Shown here in pieces: positions 41,197-49,368 of a stretch of 64,000 nt of DNA. Numbering within the stretch: the stretch's first letter is position 1; each line of letters begins with the position of its first letter. The notes beneath the pieces are model-generated. The model did not search any database. It was given only the letters and a program-made list of their open reading frames with translations, and was not told where the DNA came from. The DNA is taken from contig NZ_JAGQBJ010000002.1 of assembly GCF_024345575.1 (NCBI RefSeq), positions 1 to 64,000 of the forward strand. The letters run 5' to 3'. Source of the DNA: Cyanobium sp. Morenito 9A2 (GTDB lineage: Bacteria > Cyanobacteriota > Cyanobacteriia > PCC-6307 > Cyanobiaceae). Position numbers and translations under genes: made by a program.

Positions 41197-42462
41197 TCAT
41201 TGCACCTCCAGGATCAGCCGATCAAAGCCACGGAAGCGATCCCCCACCAGGCGATGGCAGTCCTGCTCATGGCAATGGATGGCCCTGAAGCGTTCCCGCA
41301 AGGCGTCGAGCACGGCCCGTCCCTGGAGGCGGGCGAGCTGCCGCCCGAGGCATTGGTGCAGGCCCGGCGCGAAGCTCAGATGGGGATTGGGGTGGCGCTC
41401 GATCCGGAACAGATGCGGATCGTCGAACACGCGGGGATCGCGGTTGGCCGCTCCCACCAGGGCGGTGAGCGAGTCGCCGGCAGCGATGGTGTGACCGGCC
41501 AGTTCGATCGGCTCGGTGGCGGCACTGGCATTGAGGGCCTGGGCCGGCGGATCCCAGCGCAGCACTTCCTCCAGTGCCGGCCCCACCAGGGAGCCGTCGC
41601 CCCGCAGCCGCTCGAAGGCCCCGGGATGGCGAGCCATCGCGATGGCCAGGGTGCCCACGAGCAGGCGCAGCGTGAACACACTGGCGCTGTAGAAGTTGCT
41701 GGAGATGAACAGCAGCAACTGCTCATCACTGATGGGGCTGCCATCGCGGGGATCGACCATCAGGCGGCTGAGCAGATCGTTCTGGGGGTTGGCGCGGCGC
41801 TGATGGATCAAGGGCAGGAAGAACTGCTTGTAGAAGGCGATGGCGTCGTCGCCGCTGGCGGTCGTCTGCTCGGTCTGTGTCAGTCCGCGGGCGCGCACAA
41901 AGGAAGGAACGTGCTTGAGCAGCTCCTGCTGGAGGTCGGGGGGAACGCCGATGAGCTCGCTGGTGACCGCCACCGGCAGCGGATCAGCGAGCAGGGGCAC
42001 AAGATCGAAAGGTTCGCCTGCGGCGATCGATTCCAGCCTCTCGGCAATGAAGCTCCGCGTGAACGCTTCGAGGCTCGGGATGTTGATCGCGCGAAAGGCG
42101 TCGATCACATGGTGGCGAACCAGCGCATGGGGCTCGCCGTCCATGTAGGGGATGTCGAGCTTCTGGTCGTGGAAGATATGGCCGCTTCCGAAGCGCTCGA
42201 TCAGTTTGTCGAGATGGCGCTGACGGCTGCAGCGGGGATCCTGCATGTGCGCCACCGCTTCGGGATGGCCGAGGATGATCCACATCTGCGGCCCCTCGCA
42301 CCAGTGCACCGGGCTTTCGGAGCCCAGGGCGCCATAAATCGGATAAGGGTCGGGATGACCCGGCAGGCAGGGATCAAGCTGAAAGGCGGCGCGGTCGGCG
42401 GAGGCCAGGATCATCAGGTCGGCGGCAGAGGACACCACAGCCACCAATCTTGATGGTGGCAT
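41197..42462 (-). CDS. Cytochrome P450
   Basis: 421 residues from ATG 42462 (MPPSRLVAVVSSAADLMILA). The haem-binding loop is HLSFAPGLHQCLGRQLARLQ with the Cys ligand at 371, and the ExxR of helix K is EVLR at 299-302. The C-helix segment is MDGEPHALVRHHVIDAF. The I-helix region (about 252-264, FISSNFYSASVFT) lacks the usual A/G-G-x-D/E-T oxygen-activation motif, so chemistry may be atypical. No ferredoxin or reductase gene is adjacent. It is divergent from the GH57 gene with about 150 bp between. A longer frame upstream is not used. Confidence 0.88.
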   Translation of the reverse strand: MPPSRLVAVVSSAADLMILASADRAAFQLDPCLPGHPDPYPIYGALGSESPVHWCEGPQMWIILGHPEAVAHMQDPRCSRQRHLDKLIERFGSGHIFHDQKLDIPYMDGEPHALVRHHVIDAFRAINIPSLEAFTRSFIAERLESIAAGEPFDLVPLLADPLPVAVTSELIGVPPDLQQELLKHVPSFVRARGLTQTEQTTASGDDAIAFYKQFFLPLIHQRRANPQNDLLSRLMVDPRDGSPISDEQLLLFISSNFYSASVFTLRLLVGTLAIAMARHPGAFERLRGDGSLVGPALEEVLRWDPPAQALNASAATEPIELAGHTIAAGDSLTALVGAANRDPRVFDDPHLFRIERHPNPHLSFAPGLHQCLGRQLARLQGRAVLDALRERFRAIHCHEQDCHRLVGDRFRGFDRLILEVQ

Positions 42463-42613
42463 GGCCGTGCGCGGAGGGCTCGCCCGTGGGACCTGGCTCG
42501 GTTGTGCTCGGAAGCGGCGTCGAGAGCCAGGACGATGACCCAGGTCCAGACTGAGCCTGCACGACCTGCCCAGCGCACCCGTTGGCCTGGTGATTCGCCA
42601 CCCCACCATCGCC

Positions 42614-44158
42614 ATGACCACGCACGCCCTTCCGCCGATCGCCGGTGAGGAAGCGGGGATCCTCGCCCTGATGCAGCAGGCCGGCCCCGTTGTTCTGCCG
42701 CGCACCACGCTCAACCTGGCGCAGATCCGCTCAGGCTTCGCCTGCGCCCTGCACATGCACCAGCCCACGATTCCCGCCGGGGCGAATGGTGAGCTGATGT
42801 CGCATCTCCAGTACATGGTCGAGCACCCCGGCGAGGGGGACAACCACAACGCCGAACCCTTCGCCCACTGCTACAAGCGCCTCGCGGAGATCCTTCCCCA
42901 GCTGATTTCAGCGGGCTGCAACCCGCGGATCATGCTCGATTATTCCGGCAACCTGCTCTGGGGTTTTGAGCAGATGGGTCGCCACGACATCCTCGAGGCC
43001 CTGAAACGTCTCGCCTGCGATCCCAGCCTTCAGCCCCACGTGGAATGGCTCGGCACCTTCTGGAGCCATGCCGTGGCCCCCTCCACGCCCATCCCCGATC
43101 TCAGGTTGCAGATCCTGGCCTGGCAACACCATTTCGTTTCAATCTTTGGCCCTGAGGCGTTGCAACGGGTGAGGGGATTCTCTCCCCCTGAAATGGCGCT
43201 CCCCAACCACCCCGACACCCTCTATGCCCTGGTGAAGGCCTTGCGCGAATGCGGCTACCAGTGGCTGCTGGTGCAGGAGCACAGCGTCGAGAACCTCGAT
43301 GGCTCCAGCCTCAGTCAGGCGCAGAAGTACGGCCCCAACCAGCTGGTGGCGCGCAACTCCAGCGGGGAAACGGCCACGATCACCGTGTTGATCAAAACCC
43401 AGGGCTCTGATACCAAGCTGGTGGGCCAGATGCAGCCCTGCTACGAAGCCCTGGGGCTGGGACGGCAAGAGCTGGGGGGAGTCAGCATCCCTTCGCTCGT
43501 GTCGCAGATCGCCGATGGGGAAAACGGCGGCGTGATGATGAATGAATTCCCCTCCGCCTTCCTCCAGGCCCATCAGAAAATCGCCGCCCAGGCCACTGAT
43601 TCAGGCGGCGATTCAGCTACCGTGGCGATCAATGGCAGCGAGTATCTGGAGTTGCTGGAAGCCGCCGGGGTCCAACCAGCCGATTACCCAGCCATTCAGG
43701 CGGTTCAGCAACACAAGCTCTGGGAGGCCGTTAGCCGCCAGACCAACGGCCTCCCGCCCACCCCGGCGGCCACCGAAGCCGCCATCACCGCACTCCAGGC
43801 CAGCGATCCCTACTTCTCGATGGCGGGAGCGTCCTGGACCAACGACCTCAGCTGGGTGGAGGGCTACGGCAACGTGCTGGAGCCGATGAACCGGCTCAGC
43901 GCCCGCTTCCACCAAGTGTTTGATCCCCTGGTGGCGCAGGATCCCGCCGTCACCAGAACCACCCACTACCAGGACGCCCTGCTCCACCTGCTGTTGCTGG
44001 AAACCAGCTGCTTCCGCTACTGGGGCCAGGGGGCCTGGACCGGCTACGCCAGCGAGATTCACAGGCGCGGTGAGGCCGCGATCGGCAGGATGTCTGTCCC
44101 CAGCCGCTGCGGCAGCACCTCTGGCCCCATCAAGGTGGCCACCGGCACCGAGACTTAG
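42614..44158 (+). CDS. Glycoside hydrolase family 57-like protein
   Basis: 514 residues from ATG 42614. The first GH57 motif HxHQP is FACALHMHQPTIPAG. Other fitting segments are IMLDYSGNLLWGFEQMGRHD, HVEWLGTFWSHAVAPSTPIP, FSPPEMALPNHPDTLYALVK and WLLVQEHSVENLDGSSL. GH57 enzymes act on alpha-glucans such as glycogen (branching enzyme, amylopullulanase). Exact activity is uncertain, and the nucleophile Glu and acid Asp cannot be assigned confidently. A GTG at 42590 is an alternative start. It converges on the DUF350 gene with overlapping stop codons. Confidence 0.82.
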   Translation: MTTHALPPIAGEEAGILALMQQAGPVVLPRTTLNLAQIRSGFACALHMHQPTIPAGANGELMSHLQYMVEHPGEGDNHNAEPFAHCYKRLAEILPQLISAGCNPRIMLDYSGNLLWGFEQMGRHDILEALKRLACDPSLQPHVEWLGTFWSHAVAPSTPIPDLRLQILAWQHHFVSIFGPEALQRVRGFSPPEMALPNHPDTLYALVKALRECGYQWLLVQEHSVENLDGSSLSQAQKYGPNQLVARNSSGETATITVLIKTQGSDTKLVGQMQPCYEALGLGRQELGGVSIPSLVSQIADGENGGVMMNEFPSAFLQAHQKIAAQATDSGGDSATVAINGSEYLELLEAAGVQPADYPAIQAVQQHKLWEAVSRQTNGLPPTPAATEAAITALQASDPYFSMAGASWTNDLSWVEGYGNVLEPMNRLSARFHQVFDPLVAQDPAVTRTTHYQDALLHLLLLETSCFRYWGQGAWTGYASEIHRRGEAAIGRMSVPSRCGSTSGPIKVATGTET

Positions 44159-44364
44159 GTGGCCAGAACGGTCACGACCACGGCGGCCACCGCCAGGATC
44201 ACCGCCGAGAGCACCAGCCCGGCGGCCACATTCCCCTTGCGGATTTCGGCCCGGTAGTCGATCGGCGCCAGGCGATCAAACAGCACGGTGCCGGCATAGA
44301 TGAGCATCACGCCCACCACGGTCCAGCCCACGGTGAACAGGAGCTGGAGGAGGGGGCGGGGCAT
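44155..44364 (-). CDS. DUF350 family small membrane protein
   Basis: 69 residues, two membrane helices (LLFTVGWTVVGVMLIYAGTV, VAAGLVLSAVILAVAAVVVT) with the DUF350 link LFDRLAPIDYRAEIRKGNVA. Many DUF350 proteins contain two copies of this hairpin; here one. It is divergent from the putative polyamine-type cluster at 44474-47907, in which DUF350 is a frequent companion. A longer frame extends upstream but ATG 44364 fits the family. Confidence 0.8.
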   Translation of the reverse strand: MPRPLLQLLFTVGWTVVGVMLIYAGTVLFDRLAPIDYRAEIRKGNVAAGLVLSAVILAVAAVVVTVLAT

Positions 44365-44473
44365 GGGCTTCAGGTGAGTGGCGTCGTCGGCCGTGGGGCC
44401 TGGAGGGCTGGGCCCCGTAGGGTACCGAGGAACCGAGATCCGGGCGACTCGAGACCCAGGCCCGGAGAGCGTG

Positions 44474-45499
44474 ATGGCACCGCCAATCCTGCGATCGGCC
44501 GTGGTGGGCTGGCCCCTGGGGGCCCTGCTGCTACCCCTTCTCCCGTTGCTGGTGCTGCTGCTGTCCCTGCAGCTGCCCAGGGAGCGGCAGCTGCTTTTGC
44601 TCATCGGCGATGGACCCGTGGAGAGTCAGCCGTTCCATCTCCAGGATGGTTGGTGGGGCAGTCCGCGCCTTGACCTGCGGGTCGAGCTGCCGCCGAACAG
44701 CAGCCTGCTGCTGGATGTGGATCTGCTCGATGGGGCCGGTCAGCCCGTGCTCCAGCTCAGCAAGGAGGGCTGGCGGGAGCAGGGCACCTGGAGCGAGGAA
44801 GGCGAGAGCGGCACCTACGACGAGCAGGACGACGCCCTCACCTTGAACCTGCGGCCGCGCCAGAGCGGCGTCTACCGCCTGCGGCTGCAGCACCAGGATC
44901 TGCTCGATGGGGCCGGTGTGCCCCTGGCGGATCCCCTGCAGGTTCGCCTCAGCGTCGAGAACCACAGCGTCGATCGCCCCTTGCTCCTGATCACGGCGCT
45001 GGTGGCTGCCGTGCTGGTGTCGATGCTCTGGAGGGTGGTCTACGGCGACTGCCGCCTGCGCGTCCATCGCCGCTCCGACGAGGCGACGGCATGCGAGCGA
45101 CTCATCCTGGGGGCCCCGGGGTTGTTGCGGCTGCAGGTGGAGGCCCGCTACGAAGAGCCTTTCCACCCCCCGGCCGGCGCCGGTGCTCCTCCCGATGGGC
45201 TGACGCTGGAGCTGAGCCTCACCGACGCCCTCGGGAGAGCGCTGCTGCAGGAGCGCCAGCCGCTCAGGCTGCGCCCCGTAGCCGGGTCTGACGACGAAGG
45301 CTGGACGGCGTCCGCCCGCTGGCACCTGCAGTTGGATGAGCCCCGCAGCGTTCGCGTTCGTGTCGCGCTGCCGCAGGAGCTGGCCAAGGGTGCCCTGGAG
45401 CTGGAGTGGCTGGATCTGCTCGTGGAGGATGGGGTGGTGACACCGTGGCCCATCAACGCCCGCGCCCTCGCGCCGCCGCCGGCCACCCAACGTGCCTGA
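44474..45499 (+). CDS. Membrane-anchored protein of unknown function
   Basis: 341 residues. One helix at 10-32 (GWPLGALLLPLLPLLVLLLS), a domain of about 150 residues outside (RVELPPNSSLLLDVDLLDGA, SGVYRLRLQHQDLLDGAGVP), a second helix near 175 (LLLITALVAAVLVSMLWRVV) and a soluble C-terminal domain with strand-rich repeats (LTLELSLTDALGRALLQERQ, SVRVRVALPQELAKGALELE). I do not recognise a family. It begins the group with the 76-aa protein, the spermidine-synthase-like protein and DUF4178, so it likely works with them at the membrane. Confidence 0.75.
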   Translation: MAPPILRSAVVGWPLGALLLPLLPLLVLLLSLQLPRERQLLLLIGDGPVESQPFHLQDGWWGSPRLDLRVELPPNSSLLLDVDLLDGAGQPVLQLSKEGWREQGTWSEEGESGTYDEQDDALTLNLRPRQSGVYRLRLQHQDLLDGAGVPLADPLQVRLSVENHSVDRPLLLITALVAAVLVSMLWRVVYGDCRLRVHRRSDEATACERLILGAPGLLRLQVEARYEEPFHPPAGAGAPPDGLTLELSLTDALGRALLQERQPLRLRPVAGSDDEGWTASARWHLQLDEPRSVRVRVALPQELAKGALELEWLDLLVEDGVVTPWPINARALAPPPATQRA

Positions 45500-45516
45500 G
45501 CCCTGCCTGAGCCTTG

Positions 45517-45747
45517 ATGGAACGTCAGTTGATGCTCGCCTTGGTGGTGACGGCGGTGCTGGCGGGAACGGGCCTGGCGATCACCCGCCCCTTCCTCTTC
45601 CGGCTCGGCCAGGACGGTCCCCCCAGCGCCTCCGACTCCCGGGGGGTGAGCTATCGCGGCGCCTACCTGGCCGGCAGCTGGCGCCCGGCCACCCCCAGCC
45701 GCGATTGGGCTGGTTTTCAGGGCCGTGGTCCCGGCGGCGCCAAGTGA
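45517..45747 (+). CDS. Small membrane-anchored protein, 76 aa
   Basis: Starts MERQLMLALVVTAVLAGTGL, one N-terminal membrane helix or uncleaved signal, then a short Gly/Ser/Pro-rich tail (SYRGAYLAGSWRPATPSRDW, AGFQGRGPGGAK). No family is recognised. It is overlapped by the GTG start of the spermidine-synthase-like gene (GTGA), so translation of the two is probably coupled. Confidence 0.65.
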   Translation: MERQLMLALVVTAVLAGTGLAITRPFLFRLGQDGPPSASDSRGVSYRGAYLAGSWRPATPSRDWAGFQGRGPGGAK

Positions 45748-47285
45748 GCCGGCGAACGCCGCTCAGCCGGCTGCAGGTGCGCCTGCTCCTGGCCAGCGCG
45801 GCGATCTCCTCCACCGTTGGGCTGGTGCTGGAGCTTCTGCTGGTGACACAGGCCAGCTACCTGGCCGGCGATGCCGCCCTGGCCACCGGGGTGGTGGTGG
45901 GCACCTTCCTGGCGGCGATGGGGCTGGGGGCCTGGCTGAGCCAGTTCGTGGCGATCGGCCCCCGGCCCCAGGGGGCGCTGCTGCGCGGCTTCGTGGCCAT
46001 TCAGCTGTGCCTCAGTCCCCTCTGCCTGCTTGGCCCGCTGGCGCTCTTCGCCCTGTTCGCCGCCGATGGTCCGCTCTGGCTGGGCCTGGTGGTGCTCACC
46101 CTGCTGGTGGGTCTGCTGGGGGGCATGGAGCTGCCGCTTCTGACCCGGATGCTGGAGAGCCAGGAGCAGCTGCGCACCGCCCTGGCGCGGGTGCTCGCCC
46201 TCGATTATCTCGGCGCCCTGGTGGGGTCCCTGGCCTTCCCCCTGTTGTTGCTGCCCACCCTTGGGCTGCTGCCCACGGCGGCCCTGCTGGCGGTGGTGCC
46301 CTTGCTCTCCGGCGGGGCCCTGTGCTGGGGATTCCCCCAGCTGCGGCGCTGGCGTTGGCCGGTGAGCGCTTTGCTTCCCCTGGTGGGGGTGGCCGCCCTT
46401 GTGGTGGCGCCCCTGGGCGATCGCATCGAAGACCGCCTCTACGACGACCCGGTGATCGGTCGGTTGCAGACCCGATACCAGCGGATCGTGCTGACCCGCC
46501 GGCGGAATGACCTGCGCCTCTTCCTGGACGGCAACCTGCAGTTCTCCAGTCTTGATGAATACCGCTACCACGAGGCCCTGGTGCACCCGGCGATGGCCCT
46601 CCATGGGCGGGCAAGGCGGGTGCTGCTGCTTGGGGCGGGGGATGGTCTTGCCCTGCGGGAACTGCTCCGTTGGCCCGGGCTGCAGCGGGTGGACCTGATG
46701 GAACTCGATCCGGCGATGCTGCGGCTGGCCCGGAAGCAACCGTTCCTGCGGCGCCTCAACCGCGCCAGCCTCGATGACCCGCGCGTGCACATCCACATCG
46801 GCGACGCCTTCGCCCTGGTGCGGGAGCTGTCCGGCCCCTACGACGTGGTCATCGCCGATTTTCCCGATCCGGCCACCCCTCCCCTGGCCCGGCTGTACAG
46901 CGTGGCGTTCTACGGCCTCCTGCTCCGTCAGCTGGCCTCCGATGGTCTGGTGGTGACCCAGGCTTCAAGCCCCTTCTTCACACCGAAGGTGCTGGCCTCG
47001 ATCCAGGCCACCTTCGCGGTGCTGGATTTGGAAACCCTCCCCTACAGCGTCGATGTGCCCAGCTTCGGCCCCTGGGGCTTTGTGCTTGCCCACCGGCCGG
47101 GGCGGACCCTCGCCGCGGGCGCCTTGCCCTTCGAGGGTCGCTGGATCGATCGCGTCCAGCTCGCCAGGCTGTTTGAGCTGCCCATGGATCTGCGGCCGGG
47201 CTCCGGCCCACCGGTGCTGCCCAACCGGATGAACCACCCGGTGCTGGCCGATTACCAGCGCCAGAGCCTCTGGCCGCCCGACTGA
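45744..47285 (+). CDS. Membrane spermidine synthase-like protein
   Basis: 513 residues. The N-terminal half has about seven helices (AAISSTVGLVLELLLVTQAS, VVGTFLAAMGLGAWLSQFVA). The C-terminal half is a class I methyltransferase-fold aminopropyltransferase domain: DEYRYHEALVHPAMALHGRA, VLLLGAGDGLALRELLRWPG, DLMELDPAMLRLARKQPFLR and VVIADFPDP with the conserved Asp. Motif I is GAGDG where soluble SpeE has GGGDG. Such membrane-fused SpeE proteins recur with DUF350 and DUF4178 genes and may modify a membrane substrate rather than make free spermidine. GTG 45744 overlaps the previous stop. Confidence 0.85.
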   Translation: MSRRTPLSRLQVRLLLASAAISSTVGLVLELLLVTQASYLAGDAALATGVVVGTFLAAMGLGAWLSQFVAIGPRPQGALLRGFVAIQLCLSPLCLLGPLALFALFAADGPLWLGLVVLTLLVGLLGGMELPLLTRMLESQEQLRTALARVLALDYLGALVGSLAFPLLLLPTLGLLPTAALLAVVPLLSGGALCWGFPQLRRWRWPVSALLPLVGVAALVVAPLGDRIEDRLYDDPVIGRLQTRYQRIVLTRRRNDLRLFLDGNLQFSSLDEYRYHEALVHPAMALHGRARRVLLLGAGDGLALRELLRWPGLQRVDLMELDPAMLRLARKQPFLRRLNRASLDDPRVHIHIGDAFALVRELSGPYDVVIADFPDPATPPLARLYSVAFYGLLLRQLASDGLVVTQASSPFFTPKVLASIQATFAVLDLETLPYSVDVPSFGPWGFVLAHRPGRTLAAGALPFEGRWIDRVQLARLFELPMDLRPGSGPPVLPNRMNHPVLADYQRQSLWPPD

Positions 47286-47325
47286 GCGCCGATAGCCTGG
47301 AATCTGCGCCGTTGCCTGGGTCCGC

Positions 47326-47907
47326 ATGGCCGTTCTGCTGCTCCTGCTGCTGCTGGCGGTGGCCGGAGTCGTGCTGGTGCTGCAACGCTCGCGGCGACGA
47401 CTCGGCTCGCGCCCGCTGCCGCTGCGGGAGCGCACCCTGTTTGATCTCCGCCTCGGCGACATCGTGCAGGCCGACGCCCGCGACTGGGTGGTGGAGGACC
47501 GGCTGATCTACGAGGAGGACGGTTTCCAATGGCTCGAGTACCTGGTCCGCGACCGCCAGGACGCGCGCTGGCTGGTGGTCTGCGAGGACGACTGGCTGGA
47601 GGTGAGCTGGCTGGAGACCATGGACTTCCGCCCGCCCCGCCCCCTGCCCCAAGAACTGACCTGGCAGGGAAACGTCTACACCCTGCGGGAGCAGGGCGAG
47701 GCCACGGTGACGGCCACCGCCCGCACGATGAACCGCCGCCCAGGCCGCTGCCGCTACGCCGACTACGTCGCCAGAGAAGGGCGGCTGTTGGGGGCGGAGC
47801 TGTGGGGGGTCGGGGAGGACCAGGAGGTGGAGGTGAGCGTCGGCTGGCGCATCGATCCCTCGTGTCTCACGCTGCTTCCCGGGGATGGTCGCTCGGTCTA
47901 CCGCTGA
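47326..47907 (+). CDS. DUF4178 protein with N-terminal membrane anchor
   Basis: 193 residues. An N-terminal helix (AVLLLLLLLAVAGVVLVLQR) is followed by a DUF4178 domain: TLFDLRLGDIVQADARDWVV, DRLIYEEDGFQWLEYLVRD and WLVVCEDDWLEVSWLETMDF, with a second strand-rich part ending RIDPSCLTLLPGD. The fold is probably a beta-barrel; function unknown. It is the last gene of the spermidine-synthase-like locus, 40 bp downstream. Confidence 0.85.
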   Translation: MAVLLLLLLLAVAGVVLVLQRSRRRLGSRPLPLRERTLFDLRLGDIVQADARDWVVEDRLIYEEDGFQWLEYLVRDRQDARWLVVCEDDWLEVSWLETMDFRPPRPLPQELTWQGNVYTLREQGEATVTATARTMNRRPGRCRYADYVAREGRLLGAELWGVGEDQEVEVSVGWRIDPSCLTLLPGDGRSVYR

Positions 47908-48081
47908 ACGGCAGTCGGGTCCCGGGCCCCGAGGGTGCCCCTCGCTCTGATCGAGCTGCTGGGTGCGCCGGGGTGGATCCGATCCATCCGGCACCGGCTG
48001 ATCGCAGCAGGGAGCTGGGGCCGCCTGCGCTCTTCCCCGGGCGGCCCGGAGGCGCGCCAGTCGTCCGCTTCAGCCCGATGG

Positions 48082-48243
48082 CTACTGGTTCCGCAGATCG
48101 CTCGGTGCGGGCGAAGCGGGTGGTTCAAGCTCCCGCTTGTCCTTGCAGGTGGAACACAGCACAATCCCCTTCTGTTCGAGATAGAGGCGCATCGAGCGTT
48201 CGATCCGAACACCACAACCCGCACAGGCGAACAGAGGGCTCAT
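48082..48243 (-). CDS. Small zinc-ribbon protein, 53 aa
   Basis: A short minus-strand gene from ATG 48243 to TAG 48082. The product begins MSPLFACAGCGVRIERSMRL and continues YLEQKGIVLCSTCKDKRELE. Two CxxC pairs (CAGC, CSTC) spaced by 22 residues form a classic zinc ribbon. The tail (PPASPAPSDLRNQ) is Pro-rich. Role unknown; small ribbons of this kind bind nucleic acid or protein partners. It lies in an otherwise empty stretch between the DUF4178 gene and the N-formylglutamate amidohydrolase-like gene. Confidence 0.6.
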   Translation of the reverse strand: MSPLFACAGCGVRIERSMRLYLEQKGIVLCSTCKDKRELEPPASPAPSDLRNQ

Positions 48244-48543
48244 CGGTTGCAGGAATCATCCGCAGACCTGGTGGATCCGCGATTGGTATGCAGTCTCCCC
48301 CATGACCGACCGCCGGCGGGCGTCGGCCAGGCCCATCATCCATCGACGGCACCGGTGCCGGATCCAGCCGACGGGCAACCACCCCAACGACCCGCAGGCC
48401 CGTGGCCGTCCATTCCGCGCTCACCTCAGCACTCGCTCCCACCGGCCGGTCCCCGAGCGGGACCGCTGGTCAGCCTGGGCAACTGATCTCCAGACCATGG
48501 CCAAGGGGCGTCCAGCCAGAGGCCTGCTTCCCCCTAGGGTTGG
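48244..48543. other. Intergenic stretch, nothing recognised
   Basis: About 300 bases between the zinc-ribbon gene and the amidohydrolase gene. A plus frame at 48302-48547 is open but Arg/Pro/His-rich and unlike any protein I know. The promoters of both flanking genes should be here. Confidence 0.4.
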
Positions 48544-49365
48544 TTGATTCTGGCCCGACGGTTGCCTCTGGAACCCTTGCTGGGGGTTGGTGATCCGCCT
48601 GTGTTCCAGGTGATCCGTCCCGGCGGCCGCTCGGCTGTGCTGCTCACGGCCGACCACGCCGGTCAGGCCATTCCCCGCCGCCTGGGCGGCCTGAACCTGA
48701 GCGCTCGGGTGCTGGACACCCATGTGGCCTGGGATCTTGGCGTGGCTGGGCTGGGCCGCCGCCTGTCGGCCCGGCTCGATGCCTACCTGATCCTGCACAA
48801 CTATTCCCGCCTGGTGATCGACGTGAACCGCCCCCTGGAGGCCCCCGACTCCATCGTCAGCCGCAGTGAGCACACCGCCGTCGCCGCCAACGCGGCACTC
48901 TCCCCAGCCGAGCGGCAGCAGCGGGCTGCGGAGCTGTTCCACCCTTACCACCAGCGCCTCGCCGCCGATCTGGATGGGCGAGCCAAGCGGGCCCAGCCCA
49001 GCGTGCTGGTGGCGCTGCACAGCTTCACGCCGGTCTTTGCAGGCGCGGCGCGGCCCTGGCATGTGGGAGTGCTGCACGGCCGTGATGGGCGCCTGGCCGG
49101 GCAGATGCGCCAGGCGCTGGGGCGGGAGAAGCACCTGAAGGTGGGGATCAATGAGCCCTATGCGGTGAGCGATGACAGCGACTACACGCTGGTGGTGCAC
49201 GGCGAGCGGCGCCGGATTCCCCATGTGGAGCTGGAGATCCGGCAGGACCTGCTGGCGACCAGCGCCGGCCAGCGGGAGTGGGCCGAGCGGTTGGCCTGCG
49301 CGCTGGAGGCCGCTTTGGCGGAGGGTTTACCGCCGCTCCATGGAGCCCAGGGATCAGTACGGTGA
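48544..49365 (+). CDS. N-formylglutamate amidohydrolase family protein
   Basis: 273 residues. Family motifs: VLLTADHAGQAIPRRLGG with the metal-type Asp-His, DTHVAWDLGVAGLGRRLSAR, LHNYSRLVIDVNRPLEAPDS, VALHSFTPVFAGAARPWHVG and VELEIRQDLLATSAGQREWA. Enzymes of this family deformylate N-formylglutamate in histidine breakdown, but paralogues without that pathway are common. The start may be TTG 48544 or GTG 48601. It precedes the transglutaminase gene by 3 bp and so belongs to the Anbu locus. Confidence 0.88.
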   Translation: MILARRLPLEPLLGVGDPPVFQVIRPGGRSAVLLTADHAGQAIPRRLGGLNLSARVLDTHVAWDLGVAGLGRRLSARLDAYLILHNYSRLVIDVNRPLEAPDSIVSRSEHTAVAANAALSPAERQQRAAELFHPYHQRLAADLDGRAKRAQPSVLVALHSFTPVFAGAARPWHVGVLHGRDGRLAGQMRQALGREKHLKVGINEPYAVSDDSDYTLVVHGERRRIPHVELEIRQDLLATSAGQREWAERLACALEAALAEGLPPLHGAQGSVR

Positions 49366-49368
49366 CGC

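Noticed and set aside
46410-46430. GCGATCGC (HIP1) octamers, here and near 37133
   Set aside because: Common in cyanobacteria and seen only sporadically in this window; no special arrangement.
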